A stretch of DNA of 64,000 bases from Citrus sinensis (lineage: Eukaryota > Streptophyta > Magnoliopsida > Sapindales > Rutaceae). Location: NCBI RefSeq assembly GCF_022201045.2, contig NC_068560.1:32381501-32445500 (forward strand). The letters are read 5' to 3'. Positions 12,640-26,553 of the stretch are shown here, in pieces (within the stretch, counting starts at the first letter, position 1; each line of letters starts with the position of its first letter). Position numbers and translations under genes: made by a program. The notes under the pieces were generated by a model. It was not told the origin of the DNA. It worked only from the letters and a program-made list of their open reading frames with translations, and searched no databases.

Positions 12640-12900
12640 ATTTCATGTGTACATTTATTTTTTTCCCTGTATACGCACGGATAAATTTAAAATATACATA
12701 ATATTCTCCTTGTTAAATATATAGATGATGGATCTAAGAAAACAACAAAGAAAAAAAAAATATTCTTCATTTCGTCTTTGCATTTTTTTTTTCTGTTGTT
12801 TTCTCCTTTTTTTCCCTTTATATACCCAGATAAATTAAAGACACGCATAATTGATTCTCCCCACTAAATACATAGTTGATGGATCTCCGAGAACAACAAA
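12640..12900. repeat. Degenerate direct duplication downstream of gene A
   Basis: Two copies of about 100-150 bp lie side by side (about 12655-12755 and 12805-12900). They share a block built on GATAAATT...CATAAT...TTCTCC and then TAGATGATGGATCTAAGA / TAGTTGATGGATCTCCGA followed by AACAACAAAGAA. A related stretch (near 16290-16360) lies downstream of the paralogue A', so these look like copies of the 3' flank of the A-type small genes. Confidence 0.5.

Positions 12901-12901
<1 letters not shown>

Positions 12902-12955
<54 letters not shown>
12902..12955 (+). repeat. (AAT)n microsatellite
   Basis: About 18 uninterrupted ATA/AAT units. Read on the other strand it produces poly-Ile or poly-Leu frames that are not genes. 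Confidence 0.95.
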
Positions 12956-12956
<1 letters not shown>

Positions 12957-13111
12957 CAAACTTTTTGCTTGTACTTGTATAAATATACACACACATACGC
13001 ACACATACACATATGAAAATGCTTAACATGCATATACACTATATATACGTAGAAATTTTACTTCTCATGCCCAAACCAGCTATTTATTAATTATAGTCCC
13101 ATATATTTTGA

Positions 13112-13366
13112 TCAACATGTAGCTTTTGAATTTGGATGATGACATTGACAGTCGGCACCGGCGGCGGATGAGACCACCTTAGTGGAACGAGACTTGTTGG
13201 ACACCGAGAAGAAGAAACATGCACTTCGGATTTTCTTGTGATCATCAGCGTGAGCAACAATATCGTCAGTTGTCTCAGCAGCTTTTTGTTTCTTCATTTT
13301 TTCCCTGTACATGCCTCGCTTCACATAAGCCTCTGCCAGACTGGGTCCAAGACCAACTCCAGCCAT
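13112..13366 (-). CDS. Small unknown protein, A-type (copy A)
   Basis: An 84-residue single-exon frame. I do not recognise a named domain. It shares with three neighbours an N-terminal motif (SLAEAYVKRGMYREKMKK, residues about 9-26) and a C-terminal block rich in Cys, Phe, Ser and Lys (SACFFFSVSNKSRSTK then VVSS). It pairs with 16462-16713, with which it shares the MAGVxL start and AGAD near the C-terminus. The lysine-rich amphipathic segment could bind a partner or membrane, but that is speculation. There is no signal peptide or membrane helix. A TATA-like box (CTATAAATTC on the minus strand, about 13436-13445) lies about 75 bases upstream of the ATG. An ACGTGGC element lies further upstream near 13634. 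Confidence 0.7.
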   Translation of the reverse strand: MAGVGLGPSLAEAYVKRGMYREKMKKQKAAETTDDIVAHADDHKKIRSACFFFSVSNKSRSTKVVSSAAGADCQCHHPNSKATC

Positions 13367-14661
13367 TTGCTAGTTACTAATTGAAGATTATGGAGTTAAT
13401 TAGAAGGATATGTATAATATGAGAGCTCCTACATTGAATTTATAGGTCGAGACCCAGGAATATTGTAGCTAGCACATGGTTTAATTATATGGTGGGGCAT
13501 TTACATTGGGCCAGAATTATGTTCCTCTTTGGTTGTTTGGTGGCTAAGTAAAGTAGGCTCGTTTATTCTTCCTGATCTTGAACTTTCTACGGTGGCGGCG
13601 TATGTGTCTGGAACTTTACTATGTACGAAAAGACGTGGCATTTTTTAAGTTGGTTTCATATTTCCACTTTATTCACCACTTCCGTTGACATTTGCTTTTC
13701 TGTGCTAGCTTAATTGCAATCGCCTTGCCCGCGATAGCTAGCCAGCTACTTCTCTGTAACGAATTAGGATTTTCAATATATAAGATAAATTAAAAGTTAT
13801 AGTACCAATTGCAATGCTTAGTAACTAAAACTAATACAAATGTAGAGAACTGATGACATGAGAGAGTGACACCGCATGTATTCAGTTTTTTATTGGAGGA
13901 ACCAGGTCCTTTCAGTATGAGCTGAACATGATGTGTGATGTTGCTATCCATAAAAGGAGAAATGTCGTTCGCTTGATCAAACCCTACAAACATATAAATG
14001 ATGATATAAAATTTTAACCATGAAAAATCATAAAGTTAACCTCATCTACCTTTGGATTGCCCCTTTAAATAGCAATAACACTTCCAACCTTTTTTTTTGT
14101 TCCCCCTCCCCATCTCTCTACGGTGGAAAAGTCTAGTTCTTTTCTTTCATTTTTGTTCTAAAGTTTCACGCGTTGTGTAAATGTAGCCCTTTACACTCAT
14201 TTATTGATTTTTGATGCCGTGATGGGTTGTGGATTCTTTTTGTTATTTTAGCGCTGCATAATTAAGGTTTATTCTACAACACATCCAATGTCTCTATGGC
14301 ATGCACCAAATCTGGAAAATTTCAAGTCTTGTGAGACTGATTTATGCAAAAATTCTCTTACTACATCAATTGCAATTACCAAATTTAGTAGTGGAGAATT
14401 ATTCAAAAGATCTAATCATCTAATATAGTGTAGCTCTTAAGTTATTATGTACACATCCTCTCTTGATGAAGATATATTACCAGGTATCTTTAATGTTATC
14501 TCTTTGGCGGACCTTGCAGGGCAGAACTATCATTTACTTTAAATCTCAATACTCAATATTAAGTTGCATGTAACTTTACAAACTTTATAAACAAAGAGAG
14601 ATGGAGAGCAGTACGTAATTAATTATTTTTATCACTTGTACAAACGCTGCGGAATCATGAT
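13367..14661. other. Upstream region of gene A and spacer
   Basis: The first 300 bases form the minus-strand promoter of the small gene A, with a TATA-like box about 13436-13445 and GACGTGGCATTTT near 13632. The same ATGTGGCATTTT sequence recurs near 17011 ahead of A'. The rest is AT-rich spacer without a supportable frame. Confidence 0.5.
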
Positions 14662-14799
14662 AATTGTAAGACAAAGCTCACTTACATACGCAGAACCCAT
14701 CTTAATTATTCTTTAATATTTCATTTCTTTAATTGTAAGATAAAGCTCACTTACATACGCAGAACCCATCTTAATTATTCTTTAATATTTCATTTCTTT
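14662..14799. repeat. 69-bp tandem direct duplication at the 3' end of gene B
   Basis: Positions 14662-14730 and 14731-14799 are almost identical (one C/T difference near the start). The unit runs from AATTGTAAGA to TTTCATTTCTTT. The right copy covers the stop codon of gene B, so the 3' untranslated region has been duplicated recently. Confidence 0.9.
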
Positions 14800-15020
14800 G
14801 ATTCTTTCCCAGAATGGTCCACAGGTGAAGCTTGGCTTGATTCTTCAGAATGTATCTTCTTAGCCATCCACGAGACAGAGCCACTCGATTTTTTCTCTTC
14901 TGAACGATCATCAGTCCCTTCAATCTTGGCTCCATCTTCTTGCATTTTCTTCATTTTCTCCTTATGAGCCTTCATTGACACATATGCCTCTGCAAGAGAG
15001 GATCCAGCAGGAGTTGCCAT
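14790..15020 (-). CDS. Small unknown protein, B-type (copy B)
   Basis: A 76-residue single-exon protein beginning MATPAGSSLAEAYV. An upstream in-frame ATG at 15032 would add four residues, but the MATP start is shared with copy B' and is preferred. It carries the family motif SLAEAYV then HKEKMKKMQEDGAKIE, and a C-terminal SWMAKKIH block, with a very charged, Ser-rich tail. No membrane segment or signal peptide is seen and no named domain is recognised. A TATA-like box (CTATAAATT, minus strand) is at about 15104-15112. A block of about 75 bp further upstream (15223-15297) is also conserved ahead of B'. The function is unknown. Confidence 0.75.
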   Translation of the reverse strand: MATPAGSSLAEAYVSMKAHKEKMKKMQEDGAKIEGTDDRSEEKKSSGSVSWMAKKIHSEESSQASPVDHSGKESKK

Positions 15021-15222
15021 GGACTGCAGCAAAAGTTTTGTGATATATATCTAAATGATTTGTATTACAACTTTGATTGCTCTGTGTAAATGATGATGAG
15101 CTTAATTTATAGAGGTTTTGGAACTTGGGTGTCAAGCAATTCGTCACCTTCTTTAGTATTTAAACTCATCATTAAGTGATTTTGATTAAACAATTTCAAG
15201 TTTTTCTCCAGCATTCAGACTT

Positions 15223-15297
15223 GGACAAAATTAAAGTAGGGACATTCTGAATGGTCCATTTTGGTTGGAATATCTTATTACCTTGGTGAGCAAGGTA
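15223..15297 (-). promoter_or_regulatory. Upstream block conserved between B and B'
   Basis: This stretch, containing GGACAAAATTAAAGTAGG, GACATTC and TTGGTTGGAATAT, is clearly similar to 18391-18471 ahead of B'. It lies about 200 bases upstream of the ATG in both cases. Either it is simply part of the duplicated unit or it holds shared control elements. Confidence 0.5.
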
Positions 15298-16461
15298 TAT
15301 TAATTAATTGGTTATTATATTATATATTTACTTGATGCGACTGGCACAGAGTTATTTGGACCCAAAAAAGATTTGATGAGTATAAGGTGAAAAATTACTC
15401 TATTTATTCAGTGGTGGAGTACAGCTAAAAAATCGACAGGGTCAATTCTTTATTTTAAAATATTGATTAATTTTAATGGTGTTCTCATCTTTATTGTAGA
15501 GAGATGGTTGAAAAATTGGGATATTGGTTGCATAGCTTCAAATTTTAGAGATTTATTATTTAGCGTGGACTTTAGCAGAACTTTAAATTATTTTATTATC
15601 CAATGTATGAAATTTGTATATCAACCGTGTAAGGGCTGATATAAACTTTTTTACACTTACTTTTCATATTTTATTTAGAAATTTCAAAATTTTTTAAAAT
15701 TCCGTAGGTGTCATGACACCGTGTAGCCTTGTATAGCCCCTGTATTTATTTATTGTTTGACTATAAGACCAAGAAAGGATATTCGCTGAGAAATTGAGAT
15801 GGATCGGTCTGGGGAAGAAAGGAATTGATTCACTGGTTTTTCTTTAAGAATAACAAATCTATTTGACAACAGAACTGATTACGGATAGTTTTACTTCCTC
15901 TTGTAAAATTCAATGGCAGGCAATGAATCTGAACATGCATGGCCAATTGCCTTTATTACTGCGTTACGTTCAATTAGCATCAGAAGACAAACCCCAGATT
16001 ACAGACAAGTGATAATGTTTCTACCTCCTCTAAGCATTTTATGCTGAAAGATCTTTGTAAAATACAAAAATTCTCAAATCATCATCTAAATACTGATCTG
16101 ATTAGTTACTGGTAATTACATGCGAACCAATTTAAAAACTTGGTCATCTCGTACTGATAAAATTTAAAAAAGAAATCACACTACAACAGAGTACTTGTTT
16201 ATACAACTAACCAACCACCAAAAAAAAAAAAAATTGAAATGTCACAAGATTCTGCTTTTTCATTAATTTTTTACACCCACACAAAAGGTACATAATGATA
16301 ATTATCCCTCACTAGATATATAGTTATGAGGAAAGTACAAGAATGAACAAAATAATAATCGTAACAATAAAGCAAACTTTTGCATGGCCAGTGGCTAATT
16401 AAAATATCCCCAGACTACCATTAATTCATGTAGCTTAAGCACAAAATGGAACCCCATCAAA
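15298..16461. other. Spacer between B and A'
   Basis: AT-rich, no supportable frame. The part near 16290-16360 resembles the 3' flank of copy A (12655-12900), including an AATAATAAT remnant, which supports duplication of the whole unit. Confidence 0.5.
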
Positions 16462-16713
16462 CTAGCTTTTGCAGTTCCATTGATCACCAGATTGTAGCTT
16501 TTGGTGATCAGAATCTGCGCCGGCCGATGAAACCTTAGCAGAGTGACTCTTCTTTGACACCCAGAAGAAACACCCACTTGGGATTTCCTTTTCATCATCA
16601 GCGGTACTGCCGATCTTGGAAGCTTTCTGTTTCTCCAGTTTCTTCATTTTCTCCTTATGCATCGCTCGCATGGCATAAACTTCTACCAGACTAAGACCTG
16701 CAACTCCAGCCAT
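16462..16713 (-). CDS. Small unknown protein, A-type (copy A')
   Basis: An 83-residue single-exon frame; a start at 16719 would add Met-Ala. It begins MAGVAGLSLVEVYAMRAMHK and continues EKMKKLEKQKASKIG, then has a C-terminal SGCFFWVSKKSHSAKVSSAG block and an acidic/His tail. It is the partner of 13112-13366: same start, same AGAD near the end, and a similar Cys/Phe-rich segment. The EKMKK core and Lys-rich helix are shared with the B-type proteins. The CTATAAAT box is near 16843-16852. No named domain is recognised and the function is unknown. Confidence 0.75.
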   Translation of the reverse strand: MAGVAGLSLVEVYAMRAMHKEKMKKLEKQKASKIGSTADDEKEIPSGCFFWVSKKSHSAKVSSAGADSDHQKLQSGDQWNCKS

Positions 16714-16719
16714 TGCCAT

Positions 16720-17981
16720 TAATTAATTACCAAGGATTGACGACGCACTGGACCTCTCTTGTTTCGAGTATGAAGTAAAGTTGTCAGAGAAATTTTGATT
16801 TCAACGCGTTGAAGATGGGAGTTCAACGCTTAGAAGATCATTAATTTATAGGCTTCTGCTTCCCTAACGTGTGAGTGAATGTACCATAATTCTTTTCTGG
16901 TTGGCTTGTCGGGCAAGATTGTTAGACTTTTGCTGAGTTTTTTCCTGGACTGGCGTCACCAACTACGTGTCAAAAGTCATGAGTAGGCCAAGTGCATACG
17001 TAAGCTAAGATGTGGCATTTTGTCACTTTTTGTGTTGCTTAATTTATATGCGGGGGTGGTTCGTCCATTAATTCTTTTGATGTTGAAATTTCTTGCAAGT
17101 CAAGAATCAGTGCGAACCTGCGATGTGTTTTCTCTTTTGGGTTGGGGAATTTCGTGGACCGTTGCCGCCTTATCTTTTGTGTTAAAAGTCTCTGTAAATT
17201 ATAACCTTTCCCTACGCTGATGATGGCTTGACCTGACCCAACAACTTTAAGCATTAAGCAGCCTCTTATGAAAAGGAATTTGTAGTTATTCAATTTTGAA
17301 GGCTTCAAAGAGCCAGCAATTTCCTTGACTTTTCACCTGAAACGTGAATTTAGGTGATTGTTTTGTCGTTTTTCAGTGATATGAAATTAAAGTTAACAGA
17401 TAAAAAGATAGCTATTTTTTGTTGTTAAAAAAAAAAGTGAAATATTAATAATGGTAATAGTAAACTACAACGACTTATAATTTAATCAGATTTGACCGGG
17501 TTTGATTTTTACAGATTTAAAATAATAATAATAATAGATTGACTTAATTATAAATACTCTTTGTTCAAAACTTACTTTTGCATACATCGGAGGTTTCACC
17601 CCACCTATAGAACAAGCCAATCACTTCTATTTGCATTTAGGTTGAAGTATGGACAACCAGATAAGTAATTATGTTAAAATAAAATCCATATGTCATGTTA
17701 ATACAAAGATTTTGTTAGCTGAAGAAACAAAAACGTAGATCGTGATTTTTTTTTCTTCAGTAAAGATAAAGAAACTTATATGGATTAACCATTGCGTTTT
17801 ATTTTTGAAGCCATTTGGTATATAACACAAGAGGCAAGGCCACTTGAGCCGGATTTGGCTTTCATATCAATATTTTACAAACTAATTAAAGTAAGGAAGA
17901 GATAGGAAACAGTGAATCATTTTTTATAGCTAGAAGCACACTATATTTATCAAAAGCTAATTAACGTGAAATTTGATCTGA
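16720..17981. other. Promoter of A' and spacer to B'
   Basis: The first 300 bases are the promoter side of A', with a TATA-like box near 16845 and ATGTGGCATTTTGTCAC near 17011. Short frames at 17020-17308 on both strands overlap each other and show no family similarity. The rest is AT-rich. Confidence 0.5.
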
Positions 17982-18209
17982 TCATCGCTTATTATCACAT
18001 CGATCTTCTTCTTTTCCAGCACAATCCACGGATGAAATGCGTCGTGGATGCATCTTCTTGCCCATCCATGAGAAACAGCTACTAGATTTTTTCTCAGCTA
18101 AATCAGTCTCTTCCAGCTTGGCTCCTTCTTCTTCCATTTTCTTCATTTTCTCCTTATGAGCTTTCCTTAACACATATGCCTCAGCAATATAGTACCCAGG
18201 AGTTGCCAT
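17982..18209 (-). CDS. Small unknown protein, B-type (copy B')
   Basis: A 75-residue single-exon protein beginning MATPGYYIAEAYVLRKAHKE and continuing KMKKMEEEGAKLEETD. A C-terminal SSSCFSWMGKKMHPRRISS block and a basic/acidic tail follow. It is the closest relative of 14790-15020: both have MATP, KAHKEKMKKM and SWMxKK. The TATA-like box (CTATAAATC) at about 18272-18280 is about 65 bases from the ATG. It is the last of four small genes, all on the minus strand, immediately before the ALD1-like gene. The function is unknown. Confidence 0.75.
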   Translation of the reverse strand: MATPGYYIAEAYVLRKAHKEKMKKMEEEGAKLEETDLAEKKSSSCFSWMGKKMHPRRISSVDCAGKEEDRCDNKR

Positions 18210-18390
18210 GGCCCAATTAGTTCAATTTGAGTTAGAAACTTGGTTTGTGTCGATGATTCACTAACAGGGTTGATTTATAGCAGTTTGAACGTGATACGCA
18301 AGGAATTCATTGACTTACTAAAATAATCACAATGATACTTCGAACCGAACCCTATTAAACCTTTTGCTCACTTACAAATATTTTAGAAAT

Positions 18391-18471
18391 GGACAAAATT
18401 GAAGTGGGGACATTCATAGTGGTCCTGGTTGGAATATTCTGTTAGCTTGATGACCAAGGCATCACTATTTG
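18391..18471 (-). promoter_or_regulatory. Upstream block conserved between B' and B
   Basis: This is the counterpart of 15223-15297 (GGACAAAATTGAAGTGGGG, GACATTC, GGTTGGAATATTCT), about 180 bases upstream of the B' start. Confidence 0.5.
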
Positions 18472-18881
18472 CCGCATGTGATTGAATTATTTTCTTTTTG
18501 ACACATATCCCGATGGATTCAATTATATGCATTTTTTAAGAAAGAAACTTTTGCGAGGGAGATTCCACAAGGTAATGTTTTTGCATCATCTGTGTTGGAC
18601 TACTGGAGATTTTCACCGGGTTTACTTTTTGAATAAACAATATATAAAATAAAAGATTACGGATACATTTATTCTATTTGGCCGCAATATCTCACAAAAT
18701 TCTCAAATTAGGTAGTCATCTAAATCTTAATTTATAGTCTTTATTCATATAAGGTGACCAGAGCATAACTGATAGCATTCACCAGGGAGCTATTCTGGAT
18801 TGAATGCATTAGAATTCTGAGGTGGGGAGATATACCAACGCATTGATTTGTCTCATGAAAACATTGAAGATATAAAATCGT

Positions 18882-22482
<3,601 letters not shown>

Positions 22483-25400
22483 TATTGTAAAATAATTCGA
22501 AATATATGGAGTCTAAGTATTGCTATTTGCAATCGACTGTTGTTGGAACACAACACAAGTCCCTAGGGAATTGTGCAACCTGGGGCCGTTTAAATAATGG
22601 GCGTCCATCAGAACTTTCTACGGTAGTTCCCAGAAAGAAACAAATGAGAAAACAAGCCGCTTACGACAGCCATCTCATTAACACACAAGTTCCCGTTTCC
22701 AGGTTACATAAATTCTATGCGCCGAAGATTGATTCCACACTAGCTCCCACCAAATGTGCACATTTTTCCAGTGGAAAAATTGCAACACGAATTATTCCTT
22801 GAACCTAACATTGTTTTGAGTTCCCTACGTACAGAAGTGCATGCATTAAAGGATATGCCTTTTTGCTTCAAATAGTGGAAAAGCAAAGCTAACTTTACAG
22901 TCTCAATTCCTAACGTGGCACTGGCCAGCGGCTGCTGAGAAAGAAATCCATAGTGAAAGGAACGGTTGCCTTCAGAGGAGTCGTGGAGCATTTGGGGTGG
23001 ACCTGATCCACATACATGGTTTAATTAAGAATTTGGAGTAGGCGAGAGAATGACTATACCACTAATACTGTGTTTATTTGTTAAAATAATACTGTGTTTA
23101 TTTATTAAAATAGAAGTGGTGAGTGTAGATTACTCTCATTTCAATATTTACTTACTCATTTAAGGAAAATAATGGGTTTCACTTATTTTTTAAATGAAAG
23201 GTGAGATTCCCATTCACATGGGGAGGTGGGGGTGGGAGCCTCTTCCTTTATTACCTTTATATTATTAAAAAAATAATAATATTATATTATTTAATAATGT
23301 TACACTTTTTAAAAAATAATAATATCATATTTATTTAAATAATATTATTATGTTGTTTAATAATATTACATTCATTAAATTATAATATTAAATTTATTAA
23401 ATATAATATTCTTATATTTAGTTAAAAATAATAATTTACATTGCTTTTAAGTAAAAATTACCTAAAAATAGTATTATTATATTCATAGAGAATTAATAAT
23501 ATCACTATATACTATCTTTCTTTGAAAATATAATATTGTTATATTTATGTAATATTAATAATTAATACTGATACATAGTTTATTATATAAAATTATTAAT
23601 AATAATTATTATTAATTTATATAATTAAAATTAGCAATAAAAAAAATAATTTATTTTAGAATTATATTTTTTATTCACTTTGCAATTAAAATCTAAAATT
23701 CTTTAAATAAGAGTAAAATTATAATTTAAAATAATTTACTCTTAATCAAACACAAAATAACTATTAAAATAATATTTTAATTCATATTCTACACTCTCCT
23801 TCCGGTGTAAATAAATAATCAATTTTCACTCCCACTTCGTACTCCCAATTTTAAAATTCTCGGTCTTCATAATTTCTACTTTTATACGAGAAGTAAAGTC
23901 TGCGTGGAAGTTCGATGAAACGGGACTTTTTTGTGTTGATGAGCTACACAAGGTAACAAGGTGAGGTAAACGTACAAGAAATACCCTAACCCTTTGCGTT
24001 AGACGTTGGAAAAGTCAAAAAAAATCTGGTATTAATTTCCACAGAAAGAAAACATAACATGTCTTATGTCCGTAGTATCAAAGACAAAATCTAACATAAA
24101 GCTGAAAGGATCGTGAGAATGCCATTCTTTTATCATTGATATGACAAATTATTGAAATTGCATCCAAAGGAAAGAATACCCAATTAAGAAGGGATCTGGA
24201 GAAATCATGTTCTGATCAAACTAATTAATTATTGATTGGTTATTAATAAATAAAAAATAAAAAAAGTTAAATTTTACCTATACACTACCACTAAAAGACA
24301 CATGACAGAAGATCTTTAAAAGATCAGTATAACTTAGATCAGAAGAGAATCCTCTTCCATTAAGAAGACCCATCATTTTTTTTTTGTTTCTTTCGATTTA
24401 ACAAGGATAAAGATATTGTATTTTTTTATGGTTAATTTAATCTTTCTTCTGTTAAATAATTTAAATAACAATGCTCTTTTGAATATTCAATCACAATCTA
24501 TTAAGATCAAACATATATTTGCAAATTAAAATCATCCACACGACATTAGGGAAGACAAATGAGAATCACCCAACAAAAGACTCATCATTTTAGTACTAAT
24601 TTTAGATTTAGGTCACAAGGAACTAAATTATTTTAAACTTTAAATTGCATTCATTTTTATTTTTTATTTTTTATAAAATAACATATGATTAGTTAGGATC
24701 AGAAATTATTTTATCCGACCAGCTCTTTGCCTAGTCTTAGCGTTATATGAATTAATGCCAAACTCATGGTAGGCCATTTGGTAACCATTCCTGGTTGGAC
24801 TTGGACCAACACCAGGAATTTATCAAACTTCGACAGTAATAGCAGACAACTCGGAAGTAAGAAAGAAATAAATATAAAGAAAATAACTCAGAATTACGAA
24901 CGGATATTTTTCTGATGAATTACCTCTAAATCACTTTATTTTTATAAAAAAAATTCATATAGCTAACTAATCACCCACCGTTATTACCATTAGAAACTAT
25001 AAAAGGATTTGAAGTAAGAAACTGTTTGGCCCTAGAATATGTGGTGCTCCTTTTAAGTATTATGAAAACTAGAAAATATAGATAAATAAATCGAAATAAA
25101 GGAAAAGAATATCAATTTGGGGATTTTAATCAGTTTTTTTTTTTTAAATTAATAATTTTTTATTGTTGCCAAAAAGACGAATTTACCCGGAGATGTCAAT
25201 AGATTCTTGACTGTGACTGATAATCATTAACTAGTTAAGTTGATGCATAAAATGCAAAACATAGGTGCCGCCGCCACTGTGAATTCTTGGTGGCTACTTT
25301 TTCTCCCAAAAAGAAAAAAAAAAAAAAAAAAGCAAAAAGAAATAAGGTTATTTTATTTCTTCTGTTGAGCCCATTTTGTGATTTACTGATTTGTTCCTGA

Positions 25401-25680
25401 CTCTTGTTTCATCTCTGACTCCCCCAGAGCAAATCTAAGAAACCCCCGAAATGGCGGGAAAAAAATAACGCCACATGATATAATTTATCTTTTTCTTAAG
25501 TAGAAAATATAATTAACCAATGGAAATAATTAACAAATTTATCTTTTTATTTTTAAGCTGATTTTAAAAAAGAGAAAAGAAAAGAAAAGAAAATTGTTTT
25601 GACAAAAATAGAAAATATGTTAATCACTAATCAGAGGAGAGCTCATATTGATTATCATAAGCTGGTCCTCATGTAATCAG
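22483..25680. other. Intergenic region upstream of ALD1-like and TRM9-like genes
   Basis: This 3.2-kb spacer separates two divergent genes. 23085-23770 is extremely AT-rich, with imperfect inverted ends built on TGTGTTTATT...TTAAAATA and a tandem 26-bp repeat near 23069-23120, probably a decayed MITE. A-runs occur near 25313-25330. No frame with family similarity was found. Confidence 0.5.
23085..23770. mobile_element. Possible decayed AT-rich MITE
   Basis: The left edge (TGTGTTTATTTATTAAAATA) is roughly the inverse of the right edge (TAATCAAACACAAAATA near 23745-23760), and the core is over 85 percent AT with many short ATTATT palindromes. No target duplication could be fixed, so the limits are approximate. 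Confidence 0.3.
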
Positions 25681-25699
25681 TTCTCTATAACCGAATATT

Positions 25700-26553
25700 C
25701 GTCCAATCGTCCTCTCTAGTTCTCTACTCCTAAAACCCTGATTCAATTCAATCGCTTATCTCCGTACAGTACACCTTCTGTTGTAACCCTAAGCCTAATC
25801 GCTGAGATGTGAACTGAATCAGGTAAAACTCTTACCATGTTTATTAATGTATGCGTTGTTGCTTTTGAGAATTCAAAACCCTAGATTTGGTTAATGGCAA
25901 TCCCTTGATTTAAAAAAAAAAAAAAAAATCTCTGGCTTAGAAGTGAATTGTTTTGCTACTTGTTAGCGACAAGCTAAAGTAAGCAGGAACTTTGTATTGG
26001 TTTTGTTGTGCCTGGATAGAGTGAATAATAGAGGAAATAGCAGACACTATTGATCTGAAATGAAGGTGTACTCGTGTTCTTAATTTTGCTTTAATTTCCT
26101 AAGCCAAGGCCTAAATACTATGATGTCATATTTTGTTGTAGCATACAATGTGGAGATTAACTGAAAGTTGATTGAAACAGTTTGACTGCTTGATTATGAA
26201 GTATGGGAAGTTAGCCACATTTTGATGTGTTTATGCTAAATTATGAAAATGAAGGAAAATGGGGAACTTATTTTCTTTACTTAGGTAATGAAACCAATGG
26301 ATTTGCTCAGGCAGAAATAGCATGTGGTGGTTTTTGTGTCTTCTAATTGATTTGCTATCACTAATAATTGCCGATTCATACATTTGATTTGTATCATATA
26401 AAGTGAAAGCCATATTCAGGAGGTAACAATCATCTTCTATCGTTGAAACAGTTTATTATATGTTCTAAATTGAATTTCTAGGAAGTTCTGTTAGTGAGAA
26501 ATTCTTTATTTATTATCTTTTATCGTCTGCAGTGCCACGCCTGAGTTGGTTCT
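25700..26553 (+). promoter_or_regulatory. Spliced 5' leader of the TRM9-like gene
   Basis: A CT-rich leader exon ends at donor GAATCAG/GTAAAA (25822/25823). A leader intron of about 710 bp ends at acceptor TCTGCAG (26532). The next 21 bases contain an in-frame TGA before the ATG at 26554, which fixes the start. Confidence 0.6.

Noticed and set aside
12818-13039. Frames with poly-Ile or poly-Leu on the minus strand
   Set aside because: They are translations of the AAT microsatellite.
22506-22991. 98-codon plus-strand and 83-codon minus-strand frames upstream of the ALD1-like gene
   Set aside because: They overlap one another, show no family match, and are not needed for the ALD1 exon chain, which starts cleanly at 22482.
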